A program made the translations under genes and the position numbers. This document shows positions 1-10,417 of a stretch of 64,000 bases of DNA, piece by piece (the first letter of the stretch is position 1; each line of letters opens with the position of its first letter). The stretch lies in assembly GCF_963678635.1 (NCBI RefSeq), contig NC_087065.1, positions 68,450,956-68,514,955 of the forward strand, in the 5' to 3' direction. The notes under the pieces are model-generated. The model had not been told where the DNA came from. It worked only from the letters and a program-made list of their open reading frames with translations, and ran no database searches. The stretch comes from Symsagittifera roscoffensis. Its lineage: Eukaryota > Xenacoelomorpha > Acoela > Convolutidae.

Positions 1-2
1 TC

Positions 3-494
3 CGATATTTTCGAAAATTTAATAATACAACAATTAATGAAAACACAGACCTTCTAGATTACCAATTAAATGAATTTACAGTTCCCTGTCTCCCTTTAAG
101 TATGATTCTCATAGCTTTTAATATCTCACATACACAAAACATTAAAGGACACTCTGGATCAGAGAAAACATATTCAAATTTCATACAAAACTTTTATTTT
201 CCAAATGCACCAATTTGGATAAAAGTACTATGCAATGATTGTATAGTATGTCAGCTAAATAAACCTTATCCAAATCAAAAACAAATAGCACAAAAACAAG
301 ACTTTAAAGGACAAAGTTTGTACTTTAACCACCGTATTTCAGTTGATACAAAAGGACCAATTTCACCATCATCCGAAGGAAACTCCTACATTATGGTAAT
401 TGTTGACGCATTTACACATTATGTAGCACTTAACCCAGTACCACATTGTAACGCTTATTACGCTTACGTTCAACACTTTATGAACACTGGATAG
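3..494 (+). pseudogene. Retroelement A copy 1: pol 3' part, integrase N-terminal half (partial, frameshifted)
   Basis: The frame is open from the left edge, so the gene begins outside the window. It encodes the zinc-binding part of a retroviral-type integrase (two His, then CNDCIVC supplying the two Cys) and the first catalytic Asp (VDTKG), followed by the typical IVDAFTHYVAL strand. The enzyme would join element cDNA to host DNA. The frame ends at TAG near 493. The decayed copy at 57261-57593 reads smoothly through the same place, and copy 1 has two extra bases around 455-475 relative to it, so this looks like a frameshift rather than a natural gene end. The second half of the enzyme continues in another frame. 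Family assignment is confident; whether the copy is functional is doubtful. Confidence 0.8.
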
Positions 495-1627
495 CCAAAT
501 TCGGACTACCAGAAATTTTAGTTACAGACAACGGTACGGAATTCATAAATAATGAAATCATCACACTATGTCATTTATATAACATCAAACACAAACCACG
601 TACATCTCACGCACCTTGGACAAACGGCTTAGTCGAAGGTATGAACCGTTCACTACAAGAATATCTTAGATGTATCATCAATGGAAATGATACAAGATAC
701 ACCGAATGGTCAGCAGATGTAAAACTATTTCCCTTAGCATATAATTCACAAATCACGACAACTCTAGAAATGTCACCATATGAAATGGTTTTTAATCAAA
801 AGCCACGCAAACCAATTATGTTTACAGCAAACTCTCATAAAAATGCACAAAGTAATTGCCAACCGAATAAAGACTCAATTTGTTATAACCTACCTTTACA
901 CACACACGATGAAGATCATTTTCATCACCCACAAATTCCTAAATTAGCCTCCGGTAAACACACCGAATGGATTTTAAATAGAGATAAAAAGCACAATCAA
1001 ATTTACCAAAAAGTAACAAAAAAGTTGTTACAAAGGCAAAACATTAATGAACAAATAAATTCACGCTTTACACCAGCCTCCGATTTAAAAATTGGAACAT
1101 TTGTTTTAATACCCAATTTTAACACTCAAAAAGGAATCTCTAAAAAATTACAACCCCTTCGTAAAGATCCATACCAAATAATTGCCAAACCCACTGATGT
1201 CACATATAAAATCACCGACTCAGATAAAAAAGAATTTGTTCAACATCGAAACAATCTATTACCTTATTACCCAAAAGAAAACGCACTACGCGAACTAACT
1301 CAATCATATTCTTTCACAGGTTTAAAAGTTATTCAAAATAACCCACATACGGAGAATAAAACAAAAGAACAACATGACATTCATCTCGAAAATCAAAATA
1401 CAAAATCAACTACAACAAAAAACAATACAAAAAAGCTAGATCAAAATATACCTCAAAAAGAAAGAAAAAATAGAAAATTGACAGAAAAAATAAAACCCCA
1501 AGAACAAATCGACAAATCAGAACATAGAGAGTCATCACGACTTAGAAACCAACCACGTAAAAACTATAAAACATTCATCCCACAATCTAAAATATTAAGG
1601 AAAGTCGAATTTCAAAAACAGCTTTAA
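476..1627 (+). pseudogene. Retroelement A copy 1: integrase C-terminal half and basic tail
   Basis: Continuation of the integrase in a new frame; the first ATG is at 641 but homology starts at about 476. It shows the second catalytic Asp (TDNGTEF) and the Glu helix (GLVEGMNRSL), then the C-terminal domain, in which a LKIGTFVLIPN motif matches the DNA-binding fold of Ty3/gypsy integrases. The last about 100 residues are rich in Lys, Asn, Gln and Thr. The decayed copy at 57595-58590 has the same order. Together with 3-494 this is the 3' end of pol. The frame break makes this copy probably inactive as it stands. Confidence 0.8.
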
Positions 1628-2448
1628 TATTATATTTCATAATCTTTGCACCTCTGAAATCTTTTGAACTTTCATTTTTCAAAATAACATGCTGATAAAC
1701 ACGCAGCGACTCTAGTTCATAATTAGCCAATAGGATTCATCCAATCCGTCACCTTCTCTAACTATAACACAAATCAACTAGACGAAAGATATTAAAACTC
1801 CAGGCATATCTATAACTATAACTTTGCGACCTCCAGGTCAAAAATAAGCAAACCATTCCAACTTGACAACTAAAATAAATATCACCATAATATCATAACC
1901 CTCCCTTATCTAATAAACCAAAGATCAACAATATTTCCCCAACTCAGACCTCAAATACCCCCCAAACAAATATGTTAAATTAGCCTAACGTAAAAGAACG
2001 ACCATTTTAATTAGCCTAAAGTATAAAAATCTCAAAAATACCCCAGATCATTTGACAAATAAAAATAAAGAAAAAGAAGACCTCCCGATCACAATAAAAT
2101 TTGCCCCCAACAACTTTTCACAAAACTCAACCCACTTGTCAAAAAACCAATAAATAATTCGACCACACTTGAAAATTGCCCCAAACACCAAAAAATATTC
2201 GATCGAGAAGCCAATTCTTAAAAGCTCTTCTCTCGACCAGTCAACATAATTCTTAACATTCTCATAAACTTTTTAACGATATTTAAACTATTAATCATAT
2301 TTCTTTTTGATACCTTTGAATCTTTTGTAATAATCTTAATCATTTTTTGCAATATTTTTTAAATTTTCTATTCCATATTTGAACTATACCTCCATCTTTT
2401 GAAAGCTATTGACTATATTCACAGGTACGATTCACAAAACTTATCTAA
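1628..2448 (+). promoter_or_regulatory. Non-coding spacer between pol and downstream ORFs; candidate 3' splice site
   Basis: No convincing ORF here. The spacer is A/C-rich and G-poor. Just before the next ORF there is a pyrimidine-containing stretch ending in ATTCACAG (AG at 2423-2424), about 24 bases upstream of the ATG at 2449. In env-bearing retroelements the env mRNA is made by splicing to such a site, so this is a plausible acceptor for a subgenomic RNA. The corresponding spacer in copy 2 lies at about 59450-60100. Confidence 0.35.
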
Positions 2449-2637
2449 ATGATACGAACCATTTTTAGTAGAACAGATATTTTTTTACTATTTGTAATTT
2501 TTATAACATTTCTATCATCCCTCATCTTGACAATGTGCAAATGTATAAAAAAATCAATCATCACATTCGCCCTAGCAACAATCCTCCTAATTCTTTTTCT
2601 AGAAGAATACTATAATAAACATAAACTTTTCCACTAA
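2449..2637 (+). CDS. Retroelement A: small membrane protein, 62 aa
   Basis: Short ORF with two hydrophobic stretches (about residues 11-29 and 38-51) separated by a Lys/Cys segment (MCKCIKKS), which looks like a small hairpin membrane protein. A decayed counterpart stands at the same place in copy 2 (60110-60260), where the LTMCKC-like segment is recognisable, so the ORF belongs to the element. It overlaps the start of the next open frame (open from 2603), so a frameshift or a splice could fuse the two, giving the next domain a membrane anchor. No known family recognised. Confidence 0.5.
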   Translation: MIRTIFSRTDIFLLFVIFITFLSSLILTMCKCIKKSIITFALATILLILFLEEYYNKHKLFH

Positions 2638-3778
2638 AAGAATAAATAAAAAACCATCAAAAATTGCTAACCAACAATCACTCAGTCAGTCTTCACCGAC
2701 ATCATCCCAAGATAACCCAACACCACCTTCAACTACCCAAAACCCCCAAACATCCACACGAATTTCCTTTCAAGATAACCCATATACCTTTGAAGAACGA
2801 CACGCTCGCTTATCTGAACCACTAGAACCAGTTCAACGACAAGCACCTCTAAGCGAACCAACATATAACTTATACCCAACACTACCACAAGAATTAAGTA
2901 GAATACGAAATCCTAGTCAAAACCAAAATACAGTCGAAATAAATAGACAAATTATACATCCTCGACGAAACAGAAATTTTCAAACTCCTCGAGTTCATTT
3001 TGATATACCTCAATCCCCATCACAAAGTACTCCAGAAAACCCCATTGGTATATTACCAGAAATCCCTACGCTTCTTTCACAACGTAGCACCTCAAGCCTA
3101 CCCTCAGATTACTTAGGTTCAACACCAACATCTGAACAAATTCGTGAAAATCCCTTTAACCCCACAAACCAAACATCACGACTACCATATTGGACAACAC
3201 ATTCATTCACACAAGGTGAACCAAATTTAATCAATGATCCAATAGATATTTCTACGGATACAACAACATCCTCATCACTACCAGAAACATTATCACTACC
3301 ATCAACACCATCAATAAGCCAGATTTCACCACCACCTTTTAACTTAAATTTCCCAAATAACCTCGACGCTAGATATCGAGAACAATCATCAACAAATATT
3401 CCTCTAAGACTAGACTGGAATACATTCACAGCACCTCCACCATTATTTGGACAACACCCAGAAAGTAACCGACTCCACAACTGGGCACTTAATAGACTAC
3501 AATATCGACAAGACATCCACGAAGACATTCGTGATCATAACATCCAAATACTCGAACAAAATAGTCTACAATTAAAATTTGAAATCACGGTTAAACTAAA
3601 CAACATTACTCAACATCCCTACCCATTAAACCCACCAAATATAACAGCTCAATCACTACCACCACCATTTATAACAACTGAAGTAGTATACAAATACGAC
3701 AGATATACCAAAAAGACAATTGGTTACATCACATTTTATAACCCATACTCAGGATTATCATACACATGTATATTCTAA
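2603..3778 (+). CDS. Retroelement A: ATG-less Pro/Ser/Thr/Gln-rich ORF (about 390 codons)
   Basis: A frame open for nearly 1.2 kb with no ATG inside it. Codon use matches the neighbouring ORFs and the sequence is conserved in copy 2 (60289-61320, there broken by stops). The first two thirds is low-complexity Ser/Pro/Thr/Gln/Asn; the last about 120 residues contain a more ordered part (LRLDWNTF, NRLHNWALNR, then a beta-rich end). The stop (3776-3778) lies 13 bases inside the next ORF, which starts at 3766. Lack of a start codon suggests a spliced 5' exon, frameshifting from the 62-aa ORF, or a non-AUG start. Function unknown; its position just before the envelope-like gene suggests a structural partner (inference). 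Confidence 0.55.
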   Translation, partial: KNTIININFSTKRINKKPSKIANQQSLSQSSPTSSQDNPTPPSTTQNPQTSTRISFQDNPYTFEERHARLSEPLEPVQRQAPLSEPTYNLYPTLPQELSRIRNPSQNQNTVEINRQIIHPRRNRNFQTPRVHFDIPQSPSQSTPENPIGILPEIPTLLSQRSTSSLPSDYLGSTPTSEQIRENPFNPTNQTSRLPYWTTHSFTQGEPNLINDPIDISTDTTTSSSLPETLSLPSTPSISQISPPPFNLNFPNNLDARYREQSSTNIPLRLDWNTFTAPPPLFGQHPESNRLHNWALNRLQYRQDIHEDIRDHNIQILEQNSLQLKFEITVKLNNITQHPYPLNPPNITAQSLPPPFITTEVVYKYDRYTKKTIGYITFYNPYSGLSYTCIF

Positions 3779-6375
3779 AAATATTGATTTTTCTCCAACT
3801 CTTTTTTCTAGTAATCTCCAATCAGAATATAAACCCTTCCGCCCGCACAGGACCCCAAGATTTATTAGTAACACATTACGATTGTGAAGAAAATATACTA
3901 CACAAGTATGCAATAAATCAAGTATCACAATGCGAAACAGAACCACAAGCTATAGAAACTACAAATGTAATAGCGACACTTTATTCAAAAGCCCGAGCAA
4001 CAACAGTCACAAGATATAAATTCACAGCAACATTTTCTGAAAAGAAAGTACATTGTTCACAAGTCTCAAATGGAAATAAAAACCGACTTGACCACGAATC
4101 ATTCTACCAGAGTAATATCGAACGACTTTTACATCTCAACCCCGAAGATTGTAAAAACGAGTTACTCAGACTAAATATCACAAGAAATAAAAACACAGAT
4201 AGAAAATTAGTATATTTCCAAGTTTTTGCAGATTCTGTACATCAAGCAGAACTTGAAAGATATCAAGGACATATAAAACTAGATGAAAAATACCCATACA
4301 ACGGCGCACACGGAAGATTAACTTATGACATACACGATAAACACTGGATACCACACATTGGTATAAATAACCCATCAAACTGCAAAGCAGACACAAAAAA
4401 TAAAGGATATCAAGAAATAATGTTTTTCGATTGGAAAATACAACTCGAAAAAATACAACTCACACGCGATTTATCTGACAACACAATGATCTATCAAGGA
4501 ATTAGATTACCCTGTAAAAACGATCAAGGCTATTGTGACCCTACAACACGAACACAAGCAACAATTGTTTGGTTCCCCGAAGACACATGTACAACATTTC
4601 AAGTAGCAAAAATACACGCTCGTATGATAAAATTTCCCGAAAAATATTTTATACAATCAATCCCATATGAACAAGTAAATCCATCACGAAAACAAAGTTC
4701 TAATTTTAGAAACATACACAATATAGAAAATAAATTGACACGTTTTCAAATATATCAAGAAACAGAACTTGCATGTAAATACAGAAATCCACTTCACAAA
4801 ACACAATACTCCGAAATATTAGTTGAATACGAGAAAGGATTCGACATGACCACTGGAAAAGTAAAAATCGACCCATACGCCACAAGTCACCCTATAAACG
4901 AAGGAACATCATATATACCAGTTGATTTTCAAAAAAGTAAAGGTCAACCTGGTGGACATCTAAAGCCCCATGACACTAGAAGCACACGTTTACAAGAACT
5001 ATCACTAATGAATAGTACATATTTCGGTAATATCTACTATGATATTCACTTAGATATGAAATTAGACTACACAATTAGCCGAATTTTTCAAGAAATGTCA
5101 CTCTCTGAATTAGAAACACTTCACCAACTATGCGAATTAGAAAGGACACAAATCCTACAATCACTTGCACTAGCAGTATTAAAAATACCCTACGCAGGAT
5201 TTTTACTATCAGGAAATAGATCAAATTTTTTAGACTATGAAGGAAACATTTTATGGTTCTATACCTGTACCAAAAAAGTATCACCACTGTATGTTTTTGA
5301 AGGTAAACGATGCTATAAAAGAATCCCTATCTTTTATAAGAATAAAGTACATTTCGTTGACACACTTTCAAGACGAACCTACTTCTGGGATACCGCAGTC
5401 CCATGTGGATCAGAAAATAGCCAGAATGTAGTACAACTGAACCCTGATGAAGATAAATATTACCTTCTTACCCCATATCCCACATTAATGCAATCACTCA
5501 ACAAATCTTCACCTGAAAGCATTAGAGCTATTGCTCGAAACCCAAATATTGACCTACAGTCAATTGGAATATATTCAAAATCCGATATCCAACATCACAT
5601 TAGAACACAACAATTCCAAGAATTATTAACACAAATGGACACTATACAAAGACAATCAATTGACCAAAACTTACGCAAACTTGCCGAAACCGCAGGATTT
5701 GCAGATATTTATACACAAGACTATAGCCGATATTTTAAAGACATTAAAGACTATATATATCTAAACGGTGAAAAATACCGACCACAAGATATCTCACCTA
5801 TAAATATTTTTAGCTTTGTTACACTCAAAAATGAAATTCTTGATTTTCTAGGATGGCCCTATTACATCTTAAAAAAATTAACTATTTTATGCGCAATGTT
5901 TAACTTTATAGGATTTCTTTTTTCACTTTTGAAAGGAATCTATAATACATGCGCTATACACACACAAGTAAATAGACAAGCAAGTGTAGCACGCATACTA
6001 TTTGCAGGATTTTTTGGAATTTTTTCATCATCAATAAACAAAATTCTTTTAGACGCACAAATAAAAGAATACAACACAAAAATAGCAACAAGACAGAACA
6101 CATATGACGAAGAACATAACAATGTAGAAATAACGCCCACCGCACCACAGTTACCACCCCTACCAAATAACCATCCATTATCTCTAGTCCCACGAAATTT
6201 TCGAAATTTAGCAATAACACATAATCCAAATTTTAGACCAACCATATCACAAAGTCCCATTCAACATATAATGACACATCATTCACTAGATGAAAATACA
6301 TATGAACAAATTATAGAACAACCCCATACCACCGCTTTTCAGTCTCAAAATAATAATTTTTTTAGCCCACGATGA
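3766..6375 (+). CDS. Retroelement A: envelope-like membrane glycoprotein, 869 aa
   Basis: Intact ORF with a hydrophobic signal peptide (residues 1-18), a long Cys-containing ectodomain with several N-x-S/T sites, a hydrophobic internal stretch around 465-485, and two hydrophobic segments near the C-terminus (about 704-726 and 743-763) followed by a Pro/Asn/His-rich tail. Position after pol, signal peptide and membrane anchor are those of an env gene of an env-bearing LTR element; I cannot assign it to a named viral glycoprotein class. It overlaps the upstream frame by 13 bases, and its TGA stop overlaps the next ATG (ATGA at 6372-6375). Copy 2 carries a rearranged, broken version at 61321-64000. 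Confidence 0.7.
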   Translation: MYILKILIFLQLFFLVISNQNINPSARTGPQDLLVTHYDCEENILHKYAINQVSQCETEPQAIETTNVIATLYSKARATTVTRYKFTATFSEKKVHCSQVSNGNKNRLDHESFYQSNIERLLHLNPEDCKNELLRLNITRNKNTDRKLVYFQVFADSVHQAELERYQGHIKLDEKYPYNGAHGRLTYDIHDKHWIPHIGINNPSNCKADTKNKGYQEIMFFDWKIQLEKIQLTRDLSDNTMIYQGIRLPCKNDQGYCDPTTRTQATIVWFPEDTCTTFQVAKIHARMIKFPEKYFIQSIPYEQVNPSRKQSSNFRNIHNIENKLTRFQIYQETELACKYRNPLHKTQYSEILVEYEKGFDMTTGKVKIDPYATSHPINEGTSYIPVDFQKSKGQPGGHLKPHDTRSTRLQELSLMNSTYFGNIYYDIHLDMKLDYTISRIFQEMSLSELETLHQLCELERTQILQSLALAVLKIPYAGFLLSGNRSNFLDYEGNILWFYTCTKKVSPLYVFEGKRCYKRIPIFYKNKVHFVDTLSRRTYFWDTAVPCGSENSQNVVQLNPDEDKYYLLTPYPTLMQSLNKSSPESIRAIARNPNIDLQSIGIYSKSDIQHHIRTQQFQELLTQMDTIQRQSIDQNLRKLAETAGFADIYTQDYSRYFKDIKDYIYLNGEKYRPQDISPINIFSFVTLKNEILDFLGWPYYILKKLTILCAMFNFIGFLFSLLKGIYNTCAIHTQVNRQASVARILFAGFFGIFSSSINKILLDAQIKEYNTKIATRQNTYDEEHNNVEITPTAPQLPPLPNNHPLSLVPRNFRNLAITHNPNFRPTISQSPIQHIMTHHSLDENTYEQIIEQPHTTAFQSQNNNFFSPR

Positions 6376-7187
6376 GCCGACAACTTGGATCCCTACACCG
6401 CTCAAATTCCCACCCAACCAACCTCAACACTCCAATTACAATAATTCCACTTTTTGCTTTCCCGCCACCCGATTTCCCAACCAATAATGTAACATCAGGC
6501 ATGAATTCAGACACTAATTCACATATCCCAGTTTTATACTCCATTTCACAACTCAATAACCCAAATATTGAAACCCCTGATGAATTTGCAGACTCTGAAC
6601 CATCTCCATCCAATAATTTTCAAACCAACTCCTCAGTTTTTTCAAAACCCCCTTTTCAACCAATCCCACCAAATAACCCACTCCCATCCATTTCTACACC
6701 CTCTTATGCTTCACAAGTCACCCCAACCTACTCTTCATTTCATTCAGACCGATCATCCAATTCTCCAGATACTCCCCAAATCTCCCAGGAACTAGATAAT
6801 TTTATCACCCTACAACAACAACCCTTCCACCTTGAAAACCCCACTATAAATCAGATTTCATCCACAATAGAATCATCAAACCCACCTACCCCTACACCCT
6901 CTTCAGCTTATACCGCATCATTAGCACCATCATCCACATCCACCGAATCATCAAATAGCACTAATAGAGCTTATCGCACTTTCAAAAGAAAATTTCCAAA
7001 CCATCCATTTCCAACAAAACCAGGAACAGCCCGTGAATATATTAATCATCCAAATCACACTAACACGAAAGATTTTTTAGCAATCACCCTACCTTCCTTT
7101 CCACAATATACTTTAAACACCCCTCATGACACTAACGACACACGTAGTTTTGTAGATGATTATGTTTTAATGCCTACACTTCATTGA
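6372..7187 (+). CDS. Retroelement A: Ser/Pro/Thr/Asn-rich ORF, 271 aa
   Basis: Starts inside the envelope stop (ATGA), an arrangement that favours termination-reinitiation. Low-complexity Ser/Pro/Thr/Asn protein with a short basic patch near residues 196-205 (RTFKRKFPNHPF). It ends at a single TGA (7185-7187); the same frame then remains open for 78 bases to the ATG at 7266 and on to 8162. The two ORFs may therefore be one 597-codon gene split by a stop, either through readthrough or mutation. No family recognised. Confidence 0.5.
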   Translation: MSRQLGSLHRSNSHPTNLNTPITIIPLFAFPPPDFPTNNVTSGMNSDTNSHIPVLYSISQLNNPNIETPDEFADSEPSPSNNFQTNSSVFSKPPFQPIPPNNPLPSISTPSYASQVTPTYSSFHSDRSSNSPDTPQISQELDNFITLQQQPFHLENPTINQISSTIESSNPPTPTPSSAYTASLAPSSTSTESSNSTNRAYRTFKRKFPNHPFPTKPGTAREYINHPNHTNTKDFLAITLPSFPQYTLNTPHDTNDTRSFVDDYVLMPTLH

Positions 7188-7265
7188 ACATCATATTATC
7201 ATTTTATTAACCCCCTTTGCCTACCTTTATCTAATACTCACATCGATATAGAAAGAAATCAAGAT

Positions 7266-8162
7266 ATGCTATATCGACTCACCACACCACTAACACATAG
7301 ACAATTTACTTATATAGGATATAAAAAGTCACTAAAAACATACACTGCACCCCGAGCAAACGAATATACGCTAGAATATTACGATCACAACATCATCCGA
7401 GCTAACCAAGACCTATTTTTAGATGATGATCGTTTCGCTAACCCACAAATCACAGAAAAATTCTTCATAAAAACACCATATGTATTTACACTCAATATAT
7501 TTGATCGCAAATTCGACCACGTCATTTCTGAAGCACTAACCGACACACAAGCTTACGAAAGTTTTAAAGAAAGATTTCAATTATTTTCACTAACCTTTAA
7601 TTTCCTTGCACCACATGAACGCGATTTGCACTGCTCACACGACATTATGTTACGCACTAAACAAACCCACACATATACATATTATCGCTTCATACAAAAT
7701 CATTTTGATCTACACACTCCATCAAGACAACCACACCACCGTTTTCAATTTATTAACTCTAAATACACATCACCATTTTTTCTTAACTTCACATATTGCA
7801 TCAAAGATACTAACCTTCACGGTATTCTTCGCAATTATGATCCCATAACCCAAATGTATATTTTTTGTCCCATCACGAAGACCTTCAACGCAGAAGAATC
7901 CAGACCCTTCCTTATCCCACATGAATTTATCCAACCTATAGAAATCCCGATATTAGAATTCATTCACAACACTAAATACAATCACAAATTATATAATCTC
8001 ATCCAAAACACACCTTATGAGTTTGCAGTTGGCACTGAAGAACTAAAAACTATTAAAGCACTTCAATTGCTTTGGCCACTGCTTCAAACTAAAAACATCA
8101 TTCGCATACTAGCAAAATTACTAACAAATTCCGACATAATACACGACATCTTCCCCCACTGA
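7266..8162 (+). CDS. Retroelement A: 298-aa protein of unknown function
   Basis: Same frame as 6372-7187, separated from it by one TGA. The protein is more ordered than its neighbour: rich in Phe, Tyr, His and Ile, with no signal peptide or clear membrane helix and no motif I recognise. It ends 19 bases before a splice-donor-like CAGGTAAGT (GT at 8183-8184). It is the last ORF of the element, so it could be an accessory protein or the C-terminal half of the preceding ORF. Confidence 0.5.
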   Translation: MLYRLTTPLTHRQFTYIGYKKSLKTYTAPRANEYTLEYYDHNIIRANQDLFLDDDRFANPQITEKFFIKTPYVFTLNIFDRKFDHVISEALTDTQAYESFKERFQLFSLTFNFLAPHERDLHCSHDIMLRTKQTHTYTYYRFIQNHFDLHTPSRQPHHRFQFINSKYTSPFFLNFTYCIKDTNLHGILRNYDPITQMYIFCPITKTFNAEESRPFLIPHEFIQPIEIPILEFIHNTKYNHKLYNLIQNTPYEFAVGTEELKTIKALQLLWPLLQTKNIIRILAKLLTNSDIIHDIFPH

Positions 8163-10417
8163 TTTTTCCCCGACGACTAACAGGTAAGTATAATTTATCA
8201 TATTCTTCACTAATAAATTTGAAATAAATACTAACCATTCTTATCCATGTCTTATTTAGATTTTTAGTCTTCATCCCACGATCACCTACAAATTACACAA
8301 AAGAAAAATAAAAAATAGAAAACTTCTTCAAATTCTTCAAAACTCTATTAATATTTTGCACTAGATAAATTCAATAAAAATCGTACCAATGTAGTAAATT
8401 AATTTATAAATTATTTCTCTAAAAGCAGTAATTCTAATAATGATGAAAATTTGTAACTTAATTTTTCCCCAAAAAACTAGCAGTAAAATTGAAATTCTAA
8501 GTAGTAAATTGATAAAACGAAAATGCAGTACTAACCTTTTGATATTTTCATTCACTCGCACAAGAATTCTATCCAAACTCGCACAGCTCGCCCACGAAGA
8601 ATTGTTTAAATAATGAATTTCAGTTTTAAGTTTTCACACTCAACAACTCTAACACACGATAACAAGTTTCAAACTTTCCTTTAACCCGGTTGGGAAGGAA
8701 TTATATACTAAACAAAACTAACCAACGCAGCTTACTAGACACCACAACACATAGAATAATAGCATGACTAAGAAAAGGAAACCAACGGTACCCAAACCGG
8801 ATTAACCCAGTTTAAAACTGGATAATTTATTCTTTTGAAGACTATTATAAAGTCTAAGAAAGAAATAATAAAACACAAAAAAAGTCGAAAGACAAACCCA
8901 TACCAAAAACAATTTGATTTTTGAAAAAAGGACACAACCAACGAAACATAAGAAAAACCATAATAAACCCAACATAAAACGTTATCACATAACAGGACCT
9001 CTCACAGAAACCGCACGAAATCATACTCCCACTCCTGGCCTAACCCACCAGAGAGGACGTCCTGAGCATGCTCTATAGCCGGCCTAACCCACCGCGCTAC
9101 ATCCACGCTTTGTGACCACACTTCTATTTTTAATAAGAGGTACTCAAGGGTGAGTAACTCTTCAAAATAACCGAACTAAAACAAAAAGCTTTTGTGAAAA
9201 CAACTAACCAAAATCATAATTAAAACACCGAACTAATAGAAATTTTATAAAATGTAAATTATACCTTGCAGTATATAGATCAGCATACAACACCAAAGAC
9301 GAACATCCAAAGACAAAAGGACCCCACTACACTCGAAAAAGAATGGCCAACCACAATCAATATGCCGTCCACAATCACAACTCAAAGGATTTAGAGTACG
9401 ACTTGACTTCGCAGAAAAGGACTTCATTGAACTAGACCAATGACCACCTCGATTCTCAAGTATACGTACAGATCCGAGTAATCAGGCATCCCCTCCACGC
9501 ACAATTTCCACGCCATTCCCAGACTAGTTTGAACACAAAAGAAGTTCTCTACATGAAACAGAAAAACCTGTCATAGCAAACCATTCTGAAATCAGATTTG
9601 ATTTTGTTGAGAAAACCCAGTCGTTGTCATAAGAAGACACAACGATTGATCCTGGAACTTCTCTAACAGGAGAACCCAGAAGAAATATGATGTTCGCCAA
9701 ATACCAACGTCCATCATCCATCCTTTGAATTGCAGAAAAACTATTCTAAAAAACTCTGTAAAACCCGGATGGGTGGAACCTGATCTAAACTACATTTTAT
9801 GATTGGATAAATTAGATATTTTACCACTGTAAAGTATTTAATATTAACCAATCATGATCCATCAAACTAACAACCCACTTATTTGTAAGTGCTGGAATTA
9901 CTTGTAATTTCAGCACCAGAGAGATTTGAATTTAACTTAGAAATTAGTTGCCTCTCCAAGAGAACTTCAGCAGCCGCAATAAACCAGTATACCCTAGATC
10001 TATTGAGCCTAGCAGAGACTAGTTAAACAACCTGAGACTAGAATAGTATAAGAGTAAGATTAGGATCGGTATTAGACTAAGAAGTTGCACGAATCTATCC
10101 GGCCGAAAATAAGATAGCGTGACGAGCAGACGGTGTACCCTATCCGAAATTACTCTATGACTTAAGACCATCGGTTATAACTCACAAGTCACGTTAGCCC
10201 AAAATTACGAGTTTTAGACATAACTGAAGACTTTATTCCATAACTGAAGACTTATTCTCTAACCACCCCCCCCCCCCCACCTTCCCTTTGGCCCCACTAT
10301 AGAATACGCAACCCTCATAGGAACAACTCAAAAGTTGAGCACATGCTAAGCAATTAACTTGCAATTCATTTTTCTCATTTGAGGGGGGATACTTAAAAAA
10401 CATTGGAAACAACTCAC
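8163..10417. other. Non-coding 3' side of element A and host junction
   Basis: No coding region supported. A strong donor-like CAGGTAAGT sits at 8181-8189. The stretch 8650-9140 has paired segments (AACCCGG, AACCGG, CTGGCCTAACCCACC and CCGGCCTAACCCACC) and is the likely zone of the element's 3' LTR, but without the other LTR in view I cannot place its edges. A run of 13 C lies at 10266-10278. Short minus-strand frames (9245-9427, 9524-9721) lack any sign of being genes. Confidence 0.4.

Noticed and set aside
1-8162. Element A as a Polinton/Maverick DNA virus (these also carry a retroviral-type integrase)
   Set aside because: No protein-primed DNA polymerase, packaging ATPase or capsid genes seen; pol sequence upstream of integrase in copy 2 and the env-like layout fit an LTR element better.
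9245-9721. Minus-strand frames as the missing GPCR TM6-TM7 exons
   Set aside because: Peptides lack TM6 (Pro) and TM7 (NPxxY-like) features and proper splice sites.
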